From the NCBI GenBank assembly GCA_012517755.1, contig JAAYUH010000141.1:1-13316 (forward strand): a stretch of DNA of 13,316 bases, read 5' to 3'. Position 1 is the first letter of the stretch. Every line of letters starts with the position of its first letter. The position numbers and the translations under genes were made by a program. Shown piece after piece: positions 7,084 through 12,799 of the stretch. The stretch is from a bacterium (GTDB lineage: Bacteria > Caldisericota > Caldisericia > B22-G15). The notes beneath the pieces were generated by a model that was not told where the DNA came from, searched no databases, and was given only the letters and a program-made list of their open reading frames with translations.

Positions 7084-7959
7084 ATGAAAAGTGGAGTTGT
7101 TGTTCTTGCTGGAAAACCAAATACAGGTAAATCAACGCTTTTAAACTATATTTTAAAAGAAAAAATTGCTCCAGTATCATCAAAACCTCAAACAACAAGA
7201 AAAAGATTGAAGGGTATATACACAGAAGAAAGAGGTCAAATTGTTTTTATTGATTCTCCAGGTTTACACAAACCTACTCATATTTTAGGAAAATATATGG
7301 TTGAAGAAGCAATAAAAAATTTATATGATGGAGATGTTTTATTATGGATTATTGATTCATCAAAAAATTTAACAGAGGAAGATTATACAATTTATGAGAG
7401 AATAAAAAATATAAAAAAACCAAAAATTTTAGCGATTAACAAAATTGACATTGTAAATCCAAAAAGAAAAGAGCTTATTAATGAATTAAATAATTTTAAT
7501 TCAATTGACAAAATGATTCCTATATCATCAACTACTGGAGAAAATGTTGATATACTTCTTGATGAAATATTTAATATTTTACCAGAAGGTGAATATCTAT
7601 ATGACCCAGATCTTTTAACAGACTCAACTGAAAGAGAAATAGTGGGTGAAATTATTAGAGAAAAAATTTTAATTAATACAGAAGAAGAAATTCCTTACTC
7701 AGTTGCAGTTCTAATTGATGATTTTAAAGAAAGAGAAAATGGAAAAGTGTATATAAAAGGAATTATTTATGTTGAAAAAGAATCTCAAAAAAAAATTTTA
7801 ATAGGCTTTAAAGGTAATCTAATTAAAAAAATTGGAGTTGAATCAAGAATTGAAATTGAAAGATTTTTAGGAAAATCTGTTTTCCTTGAGTTGTGGGTAA
7901 AAGTATATAAAAATTGGAGAAAAAAAGAGGAGGCTATAAGATACCTTGGCTATAAATAA
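7084..7959 (+). CDS. era: GTPase Era (30S ribosome assembly)
   Basis: Era is an essential GTPase that binds the 3' end of 16S rRNA through a KH domain during small-subunit maturation. The GTPase motifs are all present: G1 GKPNTGKS (10-17), G2 in the switch QTTRKR (36-41), G3 DSPG (57-60), G4 NKID (119-122) and G5 SST (148-150). The C-terminal KH domain has the GxxG-type signature GFKGNLIKKIG (241-251) and the family-typical LELWVKVYKNWR near the end. Length (291 aa) is normal. There is no ribosome binding site; the promoter geometry suggests leaderless translation. Era is divergent from the sigma-factor operon and its end overlaps the next frame by 14 nt. Confidence 0.97.
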   Translation: MKSGVVVLAGKPNTGKSTLLNYILKEKIAPVSSKPQTTRKRLKGIYTEERGQIVFIDSPGLHKPTHILGKYMVEEAIKNLYDGDVLLWIIDSSKNLTEEDYTIYERIKNIKKPKILAINKIDIVNPKRKELINELNNFNSIDKMIPISSTTGENVDILLDEIFNILPEGEYLYDPDLLTDSTEREIVGEIIREKILINTEEEIPYSVAVLIDDFKERENGKVYIKGIIYVEKESQKKILIGFKGNLIKKIGVESRIEIERFLGKSVFLELWVKVYKNWRKKEEAIRYLGYK

Positions 7960-8338
7960 TTTTAAGAAAGAGGAAGAACTTTTCTTTTCGAGTTTATCAT
8001 ATCTAACAATAGGTATAATTGGCATTTTTATGCTTGTTTCTGATATCAAAGATTCTGAATATCTTGAATTCCATGCAAAAAGATCTGTCATTTACTGGGC
8101 TTTCTCAATCCCTTTATGGATAATCTTTTCAATTATATCTCACTATATTTATATTAAAACAACAAATTTACTATCTATTAATATAGTTTTTTATTATGTA
8201 TGGAAAATAATTTTTGTGGGTTTTGGTTTTTTTATGATTATCTATGCTTTTTATCTTTCGTATTTGGCTTATACTGGAAAGAAAAAAAATTTATATTTAT
8301 ATGAAAAAATTTTAAAGAAGTTTGGGGTGAAGTTATGA
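7946..8338 (+). CDS. Small multi-pass membrane protein (DUF4870/Tic20-like)
   Basis: The 130-residue protein begins with SSLSYLTIGIIGIFMLVSDIKDSEYLEFHAKRSVIYW. That is the typical DUF4870 pattern: a first helix, then a soluble hairpin with FHAKRS, then further helices (about 48-66 and 80-110). The family is widespread and of unknown function. The start is TTG 7946, the first start codon after an in-frame stop. A GAGGAGG sequence lies upstream (7926-7932), but the 13-nt spacing is long. The gene overlaps era by 14 nt and the following gene by 4 nt (ATGA), so it is co-translated with both. Confidence 0.72.
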   Translation: MAINNFKKEEELFFSSLSYLTIGIIGIFMLVSDIKDSEYLEFHAKRSVIYWAFSIPLWIIFSIISHYIYIKTTNLLSINIVFYYVWKIIFVGFGFFMIIYAFYLSYLAYTGKKKNLYLYEKILKKFGVKL

Positions 8339-9216
8339 AAAGATTTTTTAATGGTTTAACATTGTCGATAATATTTGGGATAGTATTTACATTATTAAGG
8401 AAAAACCTTGATGTTTACTTATATATTCCTGGTATGGATTCTCTTTTCCCAATAATTTTTTTATCATATATTCTTATTCTTGTTATGATTGGAATCTATT
8501 TGAAAAATCCAATATCTGGTGTCATATGCGGTATTGTTTCACTTTTTTCTAAATATCTAACCGAAATTACAACATTAAAATTTGATGGTACTCCAATTGT
8601 AACTTTTACAGATAAATTATATCCAAATTTAAATTTTGAGAATCTAAATATAGTTTTGACACCAATTATTTTTTCTATTCTATATTTTTCACTCTCTAAA
8701 ATTAATTCTGTAAAAAGAGAAAAAGTTCACAATCCTTTAATCTCTTTAATATTATTGATATCCCTATTTTTAGGTTTCTTTTTGAATTATTATTATCTTG
8801 AAGATTCAATTTATCTTCTTCCTCTTACCTCTTTTGCTCTCGGATTAATATCCTTTAATTTAATTCTTTCTTTAACTTCAGGAATTTTCTTTGGTGTTTC
8901 TTTTTCCTTTTTTAATCATCTGATTTTAAAATTTAAAGGTGATTTAACTCTTATGTTTAGTGAGCCATACAATCTTATACCCTATACAATAACTGTTCTT
9001 ATTTTTACTATTGTTGTAACTGTACTATCATCATATGTCTTTTACATAATTTTCTCTACCTTGAAAGGTAGAAGAATTTCTGCTAAAGTTAAAGGGTTAG
9101 AAGAAAAAGGAGTAAAAGAAGAAACTCCTGCTTTGCAAAAAGAGCAAAGCCAAAAGACCGAAGGAGGTAATGATGAGAAAGTACGAGATGATGGTAATCT
9201 TCAAACCAAATCTTAG
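8335..9216 (+). CDS. Polytopic membrane protein upstream of rpsF (possibly DUF2232/YybS-like)
   Basis: This is a hydrophobic protein of 293 aa with about eight transmembrane helices up to residue 245, then a charged, low-complexity tail (about 250-293) rich in Lys, Glu and Gln. Membrane proteins of the DUF2232 (YybS) group occur in the rpsF-ssb-rpsR-rplI neighbourhood in Firmicutes and other bacteria, and the size and topology fit, but I see no decisive motif. The start is in an ATGA overlap with the preceding gene. The tail coding sequence runs 44 nt past the rpsF start in another frame and contains the whole predicted RNA element controlling rpsF, so the tail may exist mainly because of that overlap. 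Confidence 0.72.
   Translation: MKRFFNGLTLSIIFGIVFTLLRKNLDVYLYIPGMDSLFPIIFLSYILILVMIGIYLKNPISGVICGIVSLFSKYLTEITTLKFDGTPIVTFTDKLYPNLNFENLNIVLTPIIFSILYFSLSKINSVKREKVHNPLISLILLISLFLGFFLNYYYLEDSIYLLPLTSFALGLISFNLILSLTSGIFFGVSFSFFNHLILKFKGDLTLMFSEPYNLIPYTITVLIFTIVVTVLSSYVFYIIFSTLKGRRISAKVKGLEEKGVKEETPALQKEQSQKTEGGNDEKVRDDGNLQTKS
9125..9166 (+). promoter_or_regulatory. Predicted S6:S18-binding mRNA leader of rpsF
   Basis: Two stacked stems are visible. P1 pairs CTCCT (9125-9129) with AGGAG (9162-9166), and P2 pairs GCTTTGC (9130-9136) with GCAAAGC (9144-9150) around a 7-nt loop. The 3' side between the stems is an 11-nt bulge (9151-9161) containing CCG at 9158-9160. Two helices with a large CCG-containing 3' bulge directly before rpsF is the described layout of the S6:S18 autoregulatory motif, which mimics the 16S rRNA binding site. 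P1 buries the rpsF Shine-Dalgarno sequence, so binding of S6:S18 would stop rpsF translation. All bases are also coding for the upstream membrane protein tail. Confidence 0.72.
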
Positions 9217-9472
9217 TGATGAAGATTTGAAAAATGAAGAAGAGAAGATTAAGAATTTAATTTTAGAATCAGGGGGTGAATTTATCAATTCAAATTTATG
9301 GGGTAAAAGAAAACTGGCTTATCAAATTGAAAAACAGAGTGAGGGTATTTATTATCTTTTTTATTTTAGAATACCTCAAAATAAACTTACAGAATTTAAA
9401 ACAACATTAAAATTAAATATGAATATCTTAAGATTTATGATATTGAAAATGGAGGATACTGTAAATGTATAA
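9173..9472 (+). CDS. rpsF: 30S ribosomal protein S6
   Basis: S6 binds 16S rRNA as a heterodimer with S18. The N-terminal MRKYEMMVIFKPNL, the central GGEFINSNLWGKRKLAYQI and the FYFRIPQNKL segments are typical, and the 99-residue length is normal. Two ATG codons sit in tandem (9170 and 9173). AAGGAGG (9161-9167) is only 2 nt from the first but 5 nt from the second, and family proteins begin MRKYE, so 9173 is chosen. The start lies inside the preceding gene and its Shine-Dalgarno is within the predicted S6:S18 hairpin. The 3' end overlaps ssb by 8 nt. Confidence 0.96.
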   Translation: MRKYEMMVIFKPNLSDEDLKNEEEKIKNLILESGGEFINSNLWGKRKLAYQIEKQSEGIYYLFYFRIPQNKLTEFKTTLKLNMNILRFMILKMEDTVNV

Positions 9473-9860
9473 CAAAATTATTCTTATAGGAAGATTAACA
9501 AAAGATCCTGAAAGTAAATATACACCGAGTGGAACTCTTGTTTCAACTTTCAGATTAGCATCAGGAAGGGTTTATACTGATAAAAATGGCGAAAAGCAAG
9601 AAGAAACTCTCTTTATTAATGTGATTACATGGGGTGGAAAAAGTAATCTCGCTGAAAATGTGAGTAAATATTTGAAAAAAGGTTCATTGGTTCTTGTTGA
9701 AGGAAGATTAAGAGTTAGAAATTATGAAACATCAGATGGTTCTAAAAAAATTGCAGTTGAAGTAATAGCAAATACAGTCAAGTTTTTATCAAAGAGAGAA
9801 GAAGAAGGACCATCTGAGGAAATCGAAGAACCAGTTGATGAAGAGATACCAATTGATTAA
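9465..9860 (+). CDS. ssb: Single-stranded DNA-binding protein
   Basis: SSB coats single-stranded DNA at forks and repair sites as a tetramer. The OB-fold domain covers residues 1-110 with the hallmark MYNKIILIGRLTKDPESKYTPSG start, FINVITWGGKSNLAENVSKYLKKGSLVLVEGRL core and the YETSDGSKK beta-hairpin. A short acidic tail follows (about 111-131). The tail ends DEEIPID rather than the usual DDIPF, so the terminal aromatic that docks into partner proteins is absent. GGAGGA (9451-9456) is 8 nt before the ATG. Its position between rpsF and rpsR is the classic arrangement. Confidence 0.96.
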   Translation: MYNKIILIGRLTKDPESKYTPSGTLVSTFRLASGRVYTDKNGEKQEETLFINVITWGGKSNLAENVSKYLKKGSLVLVEGRLRVRNYETSDGSKKIAVEVIANTVKFLSKREEEGPSEEIEEPVDEEIPID

Positions 9861-9871
9861 AGGAGGCATTT

Positions 9872-10111
9872 ATGAATAAAGATAGAACAAGTAGAAGATT
9901 TAAACCTGGAACAAAAGTGTGTTATTTTTGTAAAAATAAAATTGATAACATTGATTACAAAGATCCTGAACTTTTAAGAAAATTTATAACACCAAGAGGA
10001 AAAATTGTTCCAAGAAGAAATACTGGAGTTTGTGCAAAACATCAAAGAAGACTTTCTCTTGCTATTAAAAGAGCAAGAGAAATGGCACTTTTACCTTATG
10101 TCCAATACTAA
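9872..10111 (+). CDS. rpsR: 30S ribosomal protein S18 (zinc-binding form)
   Basis: S18 is the S6 partner in the 30S platform. The 79-residue protein has the conserved NTGVCAKHQRRLSLAIKRARE block and a terminal MALLPYV. C17-x2-C20 and C54-x2-H57 form the zinc site of the C+ type of S18, which many bacteria have lost. AAAGGAGG lies 5 nt before the ATG, giving a strong start. The TAA stop is directly followed by the rplI ATG with no spacer. Confidence 0.96.
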   Translation: MNKDRTSRRFKPGTKVCYFCKNKIDNIDYKDPELLRKFITPRGKIVPRRNTGVCAKHQRRLSLAIKRAREMALLPYVQY

Positions 10112-10567
10112 ATGAGAAAAGTAAAAGTAGTCCTTTTAAAAGATATAATTAATTTAGGAAAAAAAGGAGACATTGTGGATGTCTCCTTTGGTTTTTATAT
10201 GAACTACCTTGAAAAAAATAACCTTGCCAAAAGAGTTTCAGAAGGTGAGGAAAAAGATTATCAATTAAGACAAAAAATAAAAGAAAATAAAGAATCAAAA
10301 GAAGAAGAAAGAGCAAAAATATTAAAAGAAAAAATTGAAAAGGAACTTTTTACAATAAAAAGAAAGGCTGGAGATAAAGGAAAGCTTTATGGATCAGTTA
10401 CAAATGAAGATATTGCTGAAATATTAAAGAAGAAAATTGGTATTTCTATTGATAAGAAGAAAATTGAAATTGAAGAACCAATAAAGACACTTGGATATTA
10501 CGAAGCAAAAGTTAAATTATTCAAAAATTTATATGCAAAAATTAAGTTAAATATTTTAGAAGAATGA
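10112..10567 (+). CDS. rplI: 50S ribosomal protein L9
   Basis: L9 is a two-domain protein joined by a long helix that binds 23S rRNA near the L1 stalk. The N-terminal VVLLKDIINLGKKGDIVDV strand-turn is typical, followed by a Lys/Glu-rich helix (about 40-80) and a C-terminal domain with the conserved AGDKGKLYGSVTNEDIAEIL. The rRNA-contacting segment, usually GYARNFLxPxxxA, reads GFYMNYLEKNNLA, so the conserved Arg and Pro are replaced. The gene starts on the base after the rpsR stop, with no Shine-Dalgarno, so it depends on coupling. It contains an 11-bp hairpin at codons 18-26. It ends in an ATGA overlap with dnaB. Confidence 0.95.
   Translation: MRKVKVVLLKDIINLGKKGDIVDVSFGFYMNYLEKNNLAKRVSEGEEKDYQLRQKIKENKESKEEERAKILKEKIEKELFTIKRKAGDKGKLYGSVTNEDIAEILKKKIGISIDKKKIEIEEPIKTLGYYEAKVKLFKNLYAKIKLNILEE
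10163..10189 (+). other. Perfect 11-bp intragenic hairpin followed by a T run in rplI
   Basis: AAAGGAGACAT (10163-10173) and ATGTCTCCTTT (10179-10189) are exact reverse complements around the 5-nt loop TGTGG. GG and five T's follow (10192-10196). The shape resembles a weak intrinsic terminator or attenuator, and the 5' arm also holds an internal AAGGAG. It lies wholly within the L9 coding sequence. Function is not shown by the sequence. Confidence 0.5.
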
Positions 10568-11754
10568 ATGAAGATGTGTTTGGAAAAGTTCCACCTCATA
10601 GTATTGAAGCGGAGCAGGCAACTCTTGGTTCAATACTAATTGATAATGAAGCAATATTTAAAGTTATCGATTTTCTTCAACCAGAACACTTCTATAGAAC
10701 AGCTCATCAAATAATTTATGAAAGTATAAGAGAACTATTTGAAAAAAGTGAACCAATTGATCTTTTAACTCTTTCAGAATACCTTAAGAAAAAGGGCAAA
10801 CTCGATGAAATTGGTGGTTTTTCATATCTTGCAACACTAACGAATATAGCACCAACTGCATTGAACATAGAAATTTATGCTCAAATAGTAGAAGAAAAAG
10901 CAATTTTAAGGGAAATAATAAAATCTGGTATTGAAATAATAAATTTAGCATTTGCTGGTGAAGATGATGTTGGAACAATTCTCGATAAAAGTCAGGAGAT
11001 ACTTTTTGATATTGCAAAAAAAAGGATGGTTACGCCATTCTATCCTTTAAAAGATCTTTTAAAGGAATCATTTGAAAGAATTGAAAATTTATATAAAGAA
11101 AAGAAGGGGATTTCAGGTATTCCAACTCATTATAAAAAACTTGATGAAATTCTTGGAGGTTTTCATAAAAATGACTTACTTATTTTAGCCGCAAGACCTT
11201 CTATTGGAAAAACATCTCTTTCAATTAATATATGTGTTAATATTGCTCTTAAAGAAAAAATACCTGTTGCTATATTCTCACTGGAAATGTCAAAAGAACA
11301 GATAGTAGAAAGGATACTTGAATCAACAGCAAATGTTAATTTTCATAAATTAAAAACGAGTTTATTATCTGATGATGACTGGTCAAGACTTGGAAGGGCT
11401 TATGGACCACTGTATGATGCTCCAATTTATATTGATGATTCATCAGATATTTCTATTCTTGAAATAAGAACGAAAGCAAGAAGATTAAAAAATACAAAAA
11501 ATCTCGGAATGATAGTTGTTGATTATTTACAACTTATGCATCTTAAGACAAAAGTAGAAAATAGAGTTCAAGAAATTTCAGAACTAACAAGAGGCTTTAA
11601 AAAACTTGCAAGAGAACTTGAACTTCCTGTTCTCGTAATCTCTCAACTTTCAAGAGCAATAGAAAAAAGAGAAAGTAAAAAACCAATGCTTTCAGATTTA
11701 AGAGAAAGTGGATGTTTAACTAAAGATACAACATTAATAAAAGGGGACACTTGA
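10564..11754 (+). CDS. dnaB: Replicative DNA helicase DnaB, N-extein plus first 13 intein residues
   Basis: DnaB is the hexameric helicase that unwinds DNA at the replication fork. The N-terminal primase-binding domain (about 1-110) begins with PPHSIEAEQATLGSIL. The RecA-like motor follows, with Walker A AARPSIGKTS (209-218), the FSLEMSKEQIVERIL segment (238-252), Walker B MIVVDYLQL (316-324), VISQLSR (358-364) and LSDLRESG (376-383). At residue 384 the helicase is broken by Cys1 of an intein (CLTKDTTLIKGDT), and translation meets TGA at 11752-11754. The frame continues unchanged after the TGA to give the rest of the intein and the last 66 helicase residues. Without the intein the helicase would be 449 aa, a normal DnaB length. 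The gene starts in an ATGA overlap with rplI. As written, the essential protein cannot be made by simple translation. Confidence 0.93.
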   Translation: MNEDVFGKVPPHSIEAEQATLGSILIDNEAIFKVIDFLQPEHFYRTAHQIIYESIRELFEKSEPIDLLTLSEYLKKKGKLDEIGGFSYLATLTNIAPTALNIEIYAQIVEEKAILREIIKSGIEIINLAFAGEDDVGTILDKSQEILFDIAKKRMVTPFYPLKDLLKESFERIENLYKEKKGISGIPTHYKKLDEILGGFHKNDLLILAARPSIGKTSLSINICVNIALKEKIPVAIFSLEMSKEQIVERILESTANVNFHKLKTSLLSDDDWSRLGRAYGPLYDAPIYIDDSSDISILEIRTKARRLKNTKNLGMIVVDYLQLMHLKTKVENRVQEISELTRGFKKLARELELPVLVISQLSRAIEKRESKKPMLSDLRESGCLTKDTTLIKGDT

Positions 11755-12396
11755 GAATTAATTACAATTAAAGAATTGATAGAGGGAAGATATAAACTAC
11801 CTATACCAGTATTATCTTTAGATGAAGAAAATTTAAAAATAAAAAAAGCGAATTTAGTTAAAGTCTTTTCAAGTGGTATTAAAAGAGTTTATCTTCTTAA
11901 AACTCAAAGTGGTAGAGAAATTAAAGCATCAGCAAACCATCCTTTTTTGACAATTGATGGTTGGAAAAGATTAGATGAGTTAGAAATTGGTGAACATATT
12001 GCAACACCAAGAATTGTTAAAATTGATTCTAAAGAAAAATATAAAGATGAAGAACTTATATTTCTTGCACATATGATTGGCGATGGATGTTATGCTCCAA
12101 AACAACCCATACATTATACAAGTAGTGATTTAGAAAATATTAAAATCGTTGAAAAAACTTCAAAAATTTTATCCGTCTCATATAGTGGGTTTTCTATTTT
12201 CAATAACAATTTAGGCAGAGAAAGACTGAATAGATATGCAAACATTTTAGAAAGTAAATACTTATATAACCTTTCAAATTCTGATATATATTGGGATAAA
12301 ATAAAGGAAATTAAAGAATTGGGGGAAGAGGAAGTTTATGATGTTACAATAGATGAAACACATAACTTTATAGCAAATAATATTATTGTTCATAAC
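11713..12396 (+). mobile_element. DnaB intein with decayed LAGLIDADG endonuclease and in-frame TGA
   Basis: The insertion lies between RESG and SIEQDAD, the same site as the Synechocystis DnaB intein. It has Cys1 at 11713, block A CLTKDTTLIKGDT, block B REIKASANHPFLTIDGWKRLDELEIGEHIATPR cut here into recognisable parts: KASANH, then LTIDGWKRLDEL. Block F is VYDVTIDETHNFIANN, block G IIVHN, and the +1 residue is Ser. These are class 1 splicing residues, with a conservative Thr-to-Ser change in block B. Between the splicing halves lies one endonuclease motif, LAHMIGDGCY; the second LAGLIDADG motif is missing, and the total of 228 codons is much shorter than a full intein of about 400. Codon 14 is TGA where DnaB inteins have Gly, one base from GGA. 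Confidence 0.9.
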
Positions 12397-12597
12397 AGCA
12401 TAGAGCAAGATGCAGATGTTGTTATGTTTTTAAATAGAGAAGATGATGATATTGGTAAAGATGCATCAACAGTTGAACTTACTGTTGCAAAAAATAGAAA
12501 TGGTCCACTTGGAAAAATGAAACTTAAATTTTTAAAGAATTTTGCTAAATTTTCAGAGATTGAATATAGCGAAGAAGAGGGTGAGGAGGAGTTTTAA
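11776..12597 (+). CDS. Intein remainder plus DnaB C-extein
   Basis: This frame continues dnaB after the TGA. The first possible start codon is TTG 11776, which lacks a clear Shine-Dalgarno site, but conserved intein sequence (ELITIKE) already lies between the TGA and this TTG. That argues the true reading frame once ran straight through. From the TTG, the first 207 residues are intein (Hint domain with an endonuclease remnant). The last 66 are the helicase C-terminus, beginning SIEQDADVVMFLNRE, with the conserved TVAKNRNGPLG motif and an acidic end (EEEGEEEF). No other stop or frameshift is present, and the splice-site His-Asn/Ser is intact. A stand-alone product would be useless unless it splices in trans with the N-terminal fragment. 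Confidence 0.85.
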   Translation: MIEGRYKLPIPVLSLDEENLKIKKANLVKVFSSGIKRVYLLKTQSGREIKASANHPFLTIDGWKRLDELEIGEHIATPRIVKIDSKEKYKDEELIFLAHMIGDGCYAPKQPIHYTSSDLENIKIVEKTSKILSVSYSGFSIFNNNLGRERLNRYANILESKYLYNLSNSDIYWDKIKEIKELGEEEVYDVTIDETHNFIANNIIVHNSIEQDADVVMFLNREDDDIGKDASTVELTVAKNRNGPLGKMKLKFLKNFAKFSEIEYSEEEGEEEF

Positions 12598-12638
12598 AAT
12601 AAATTTCTTATATTATATGGATAATTGAAATTCAAACC

Positions 12639-12753
12639 GTCATTCCTGTCCCGAACCTGTCATTTCCGCAGAAGCGGAAATCTACAGGGTAAACTCGAGC
12701 AGGAATCTATATTGCTGATAGAAATACTGGATTCCCGTTTACACGAGAATGAC
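12639..12753. repeat. Palindromic MITE/REP-like intergenic repeat element
   Basis: The stretch is visibly richer in G and C than its surroundings and is bounded by the inverted ends GTCATTC (12639-12645) and GAATGAC (12747-12753). Inside is a strong hairpin: ATTTCCGC (12662-12669) pairs perfectly with GCGGAAAT (12674-12681) around AGAA. It is extended by CCTGT (12656-12660) with ACAGG (12684-12688). A second weaker stem, ATTCCCG/CGAGAAT (12731-12737/12744-12750), lies at the right end. GTCATTCC...GGAATC-type palindromes are a common class of dispersed repeats in bacterial genomes. There is no coding capacity; the short open frame here is not a gene. It lies between two convergent genes. Confidence 0.72.
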
Positions 12754-12783
12754 AATAAAATTGCTGATAGAAATACTGGATTC
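12711..12783. repeat. Two 24-bp direct repeats, 49-bp period
   Basis: The 24-mer starting ATTGCTGATAG and ending CTGGATTC occurs exactly at 12711-12734 and again at 12760-12783. The first copy overlaps the right half of the palindromic element and the second lies just outside it. This suggests a partial duplication of the element's end, or a nested or truncated second copy, rather than a functional array. Confidence 0.85.
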
Positions 12784-12799
12784 TATCAAATATCAATTA

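Noticed and set aside
8656..8686. TTGACA with TATATT as an internal promoter for the ribosomal cluster.
   Set aside because: The spacer is 19 bp, it lies inside a membrane-protein gene about 490 bp before rpsF, and nothing else supports it.
11752..11754. TGA reassigned to glycine (genetic code 25), which would repair the intein.
   Set aside because: pilM, pilN, the 99-aa gene, the sigma gene, its membrane partner, the DUF4870-like gene and rplI all end in TGA exactly where the next gene starts, so TGA acts as a stop here. The gene content also does not look like a code-25 lineage.
12656..12688. Hairpin as an intrinsic terminator of dnaB.
   Set aside because: The stem is strong but no T run follows on either strand; it is better explained as part of the repeat element, though it may slow transcription.
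12711..12783. Direct repeats as a CRISPR array.
   Set aside because: Only two copies are present, the intervening 25 bp belong to the palindromic element, and no cas genes are nearby.
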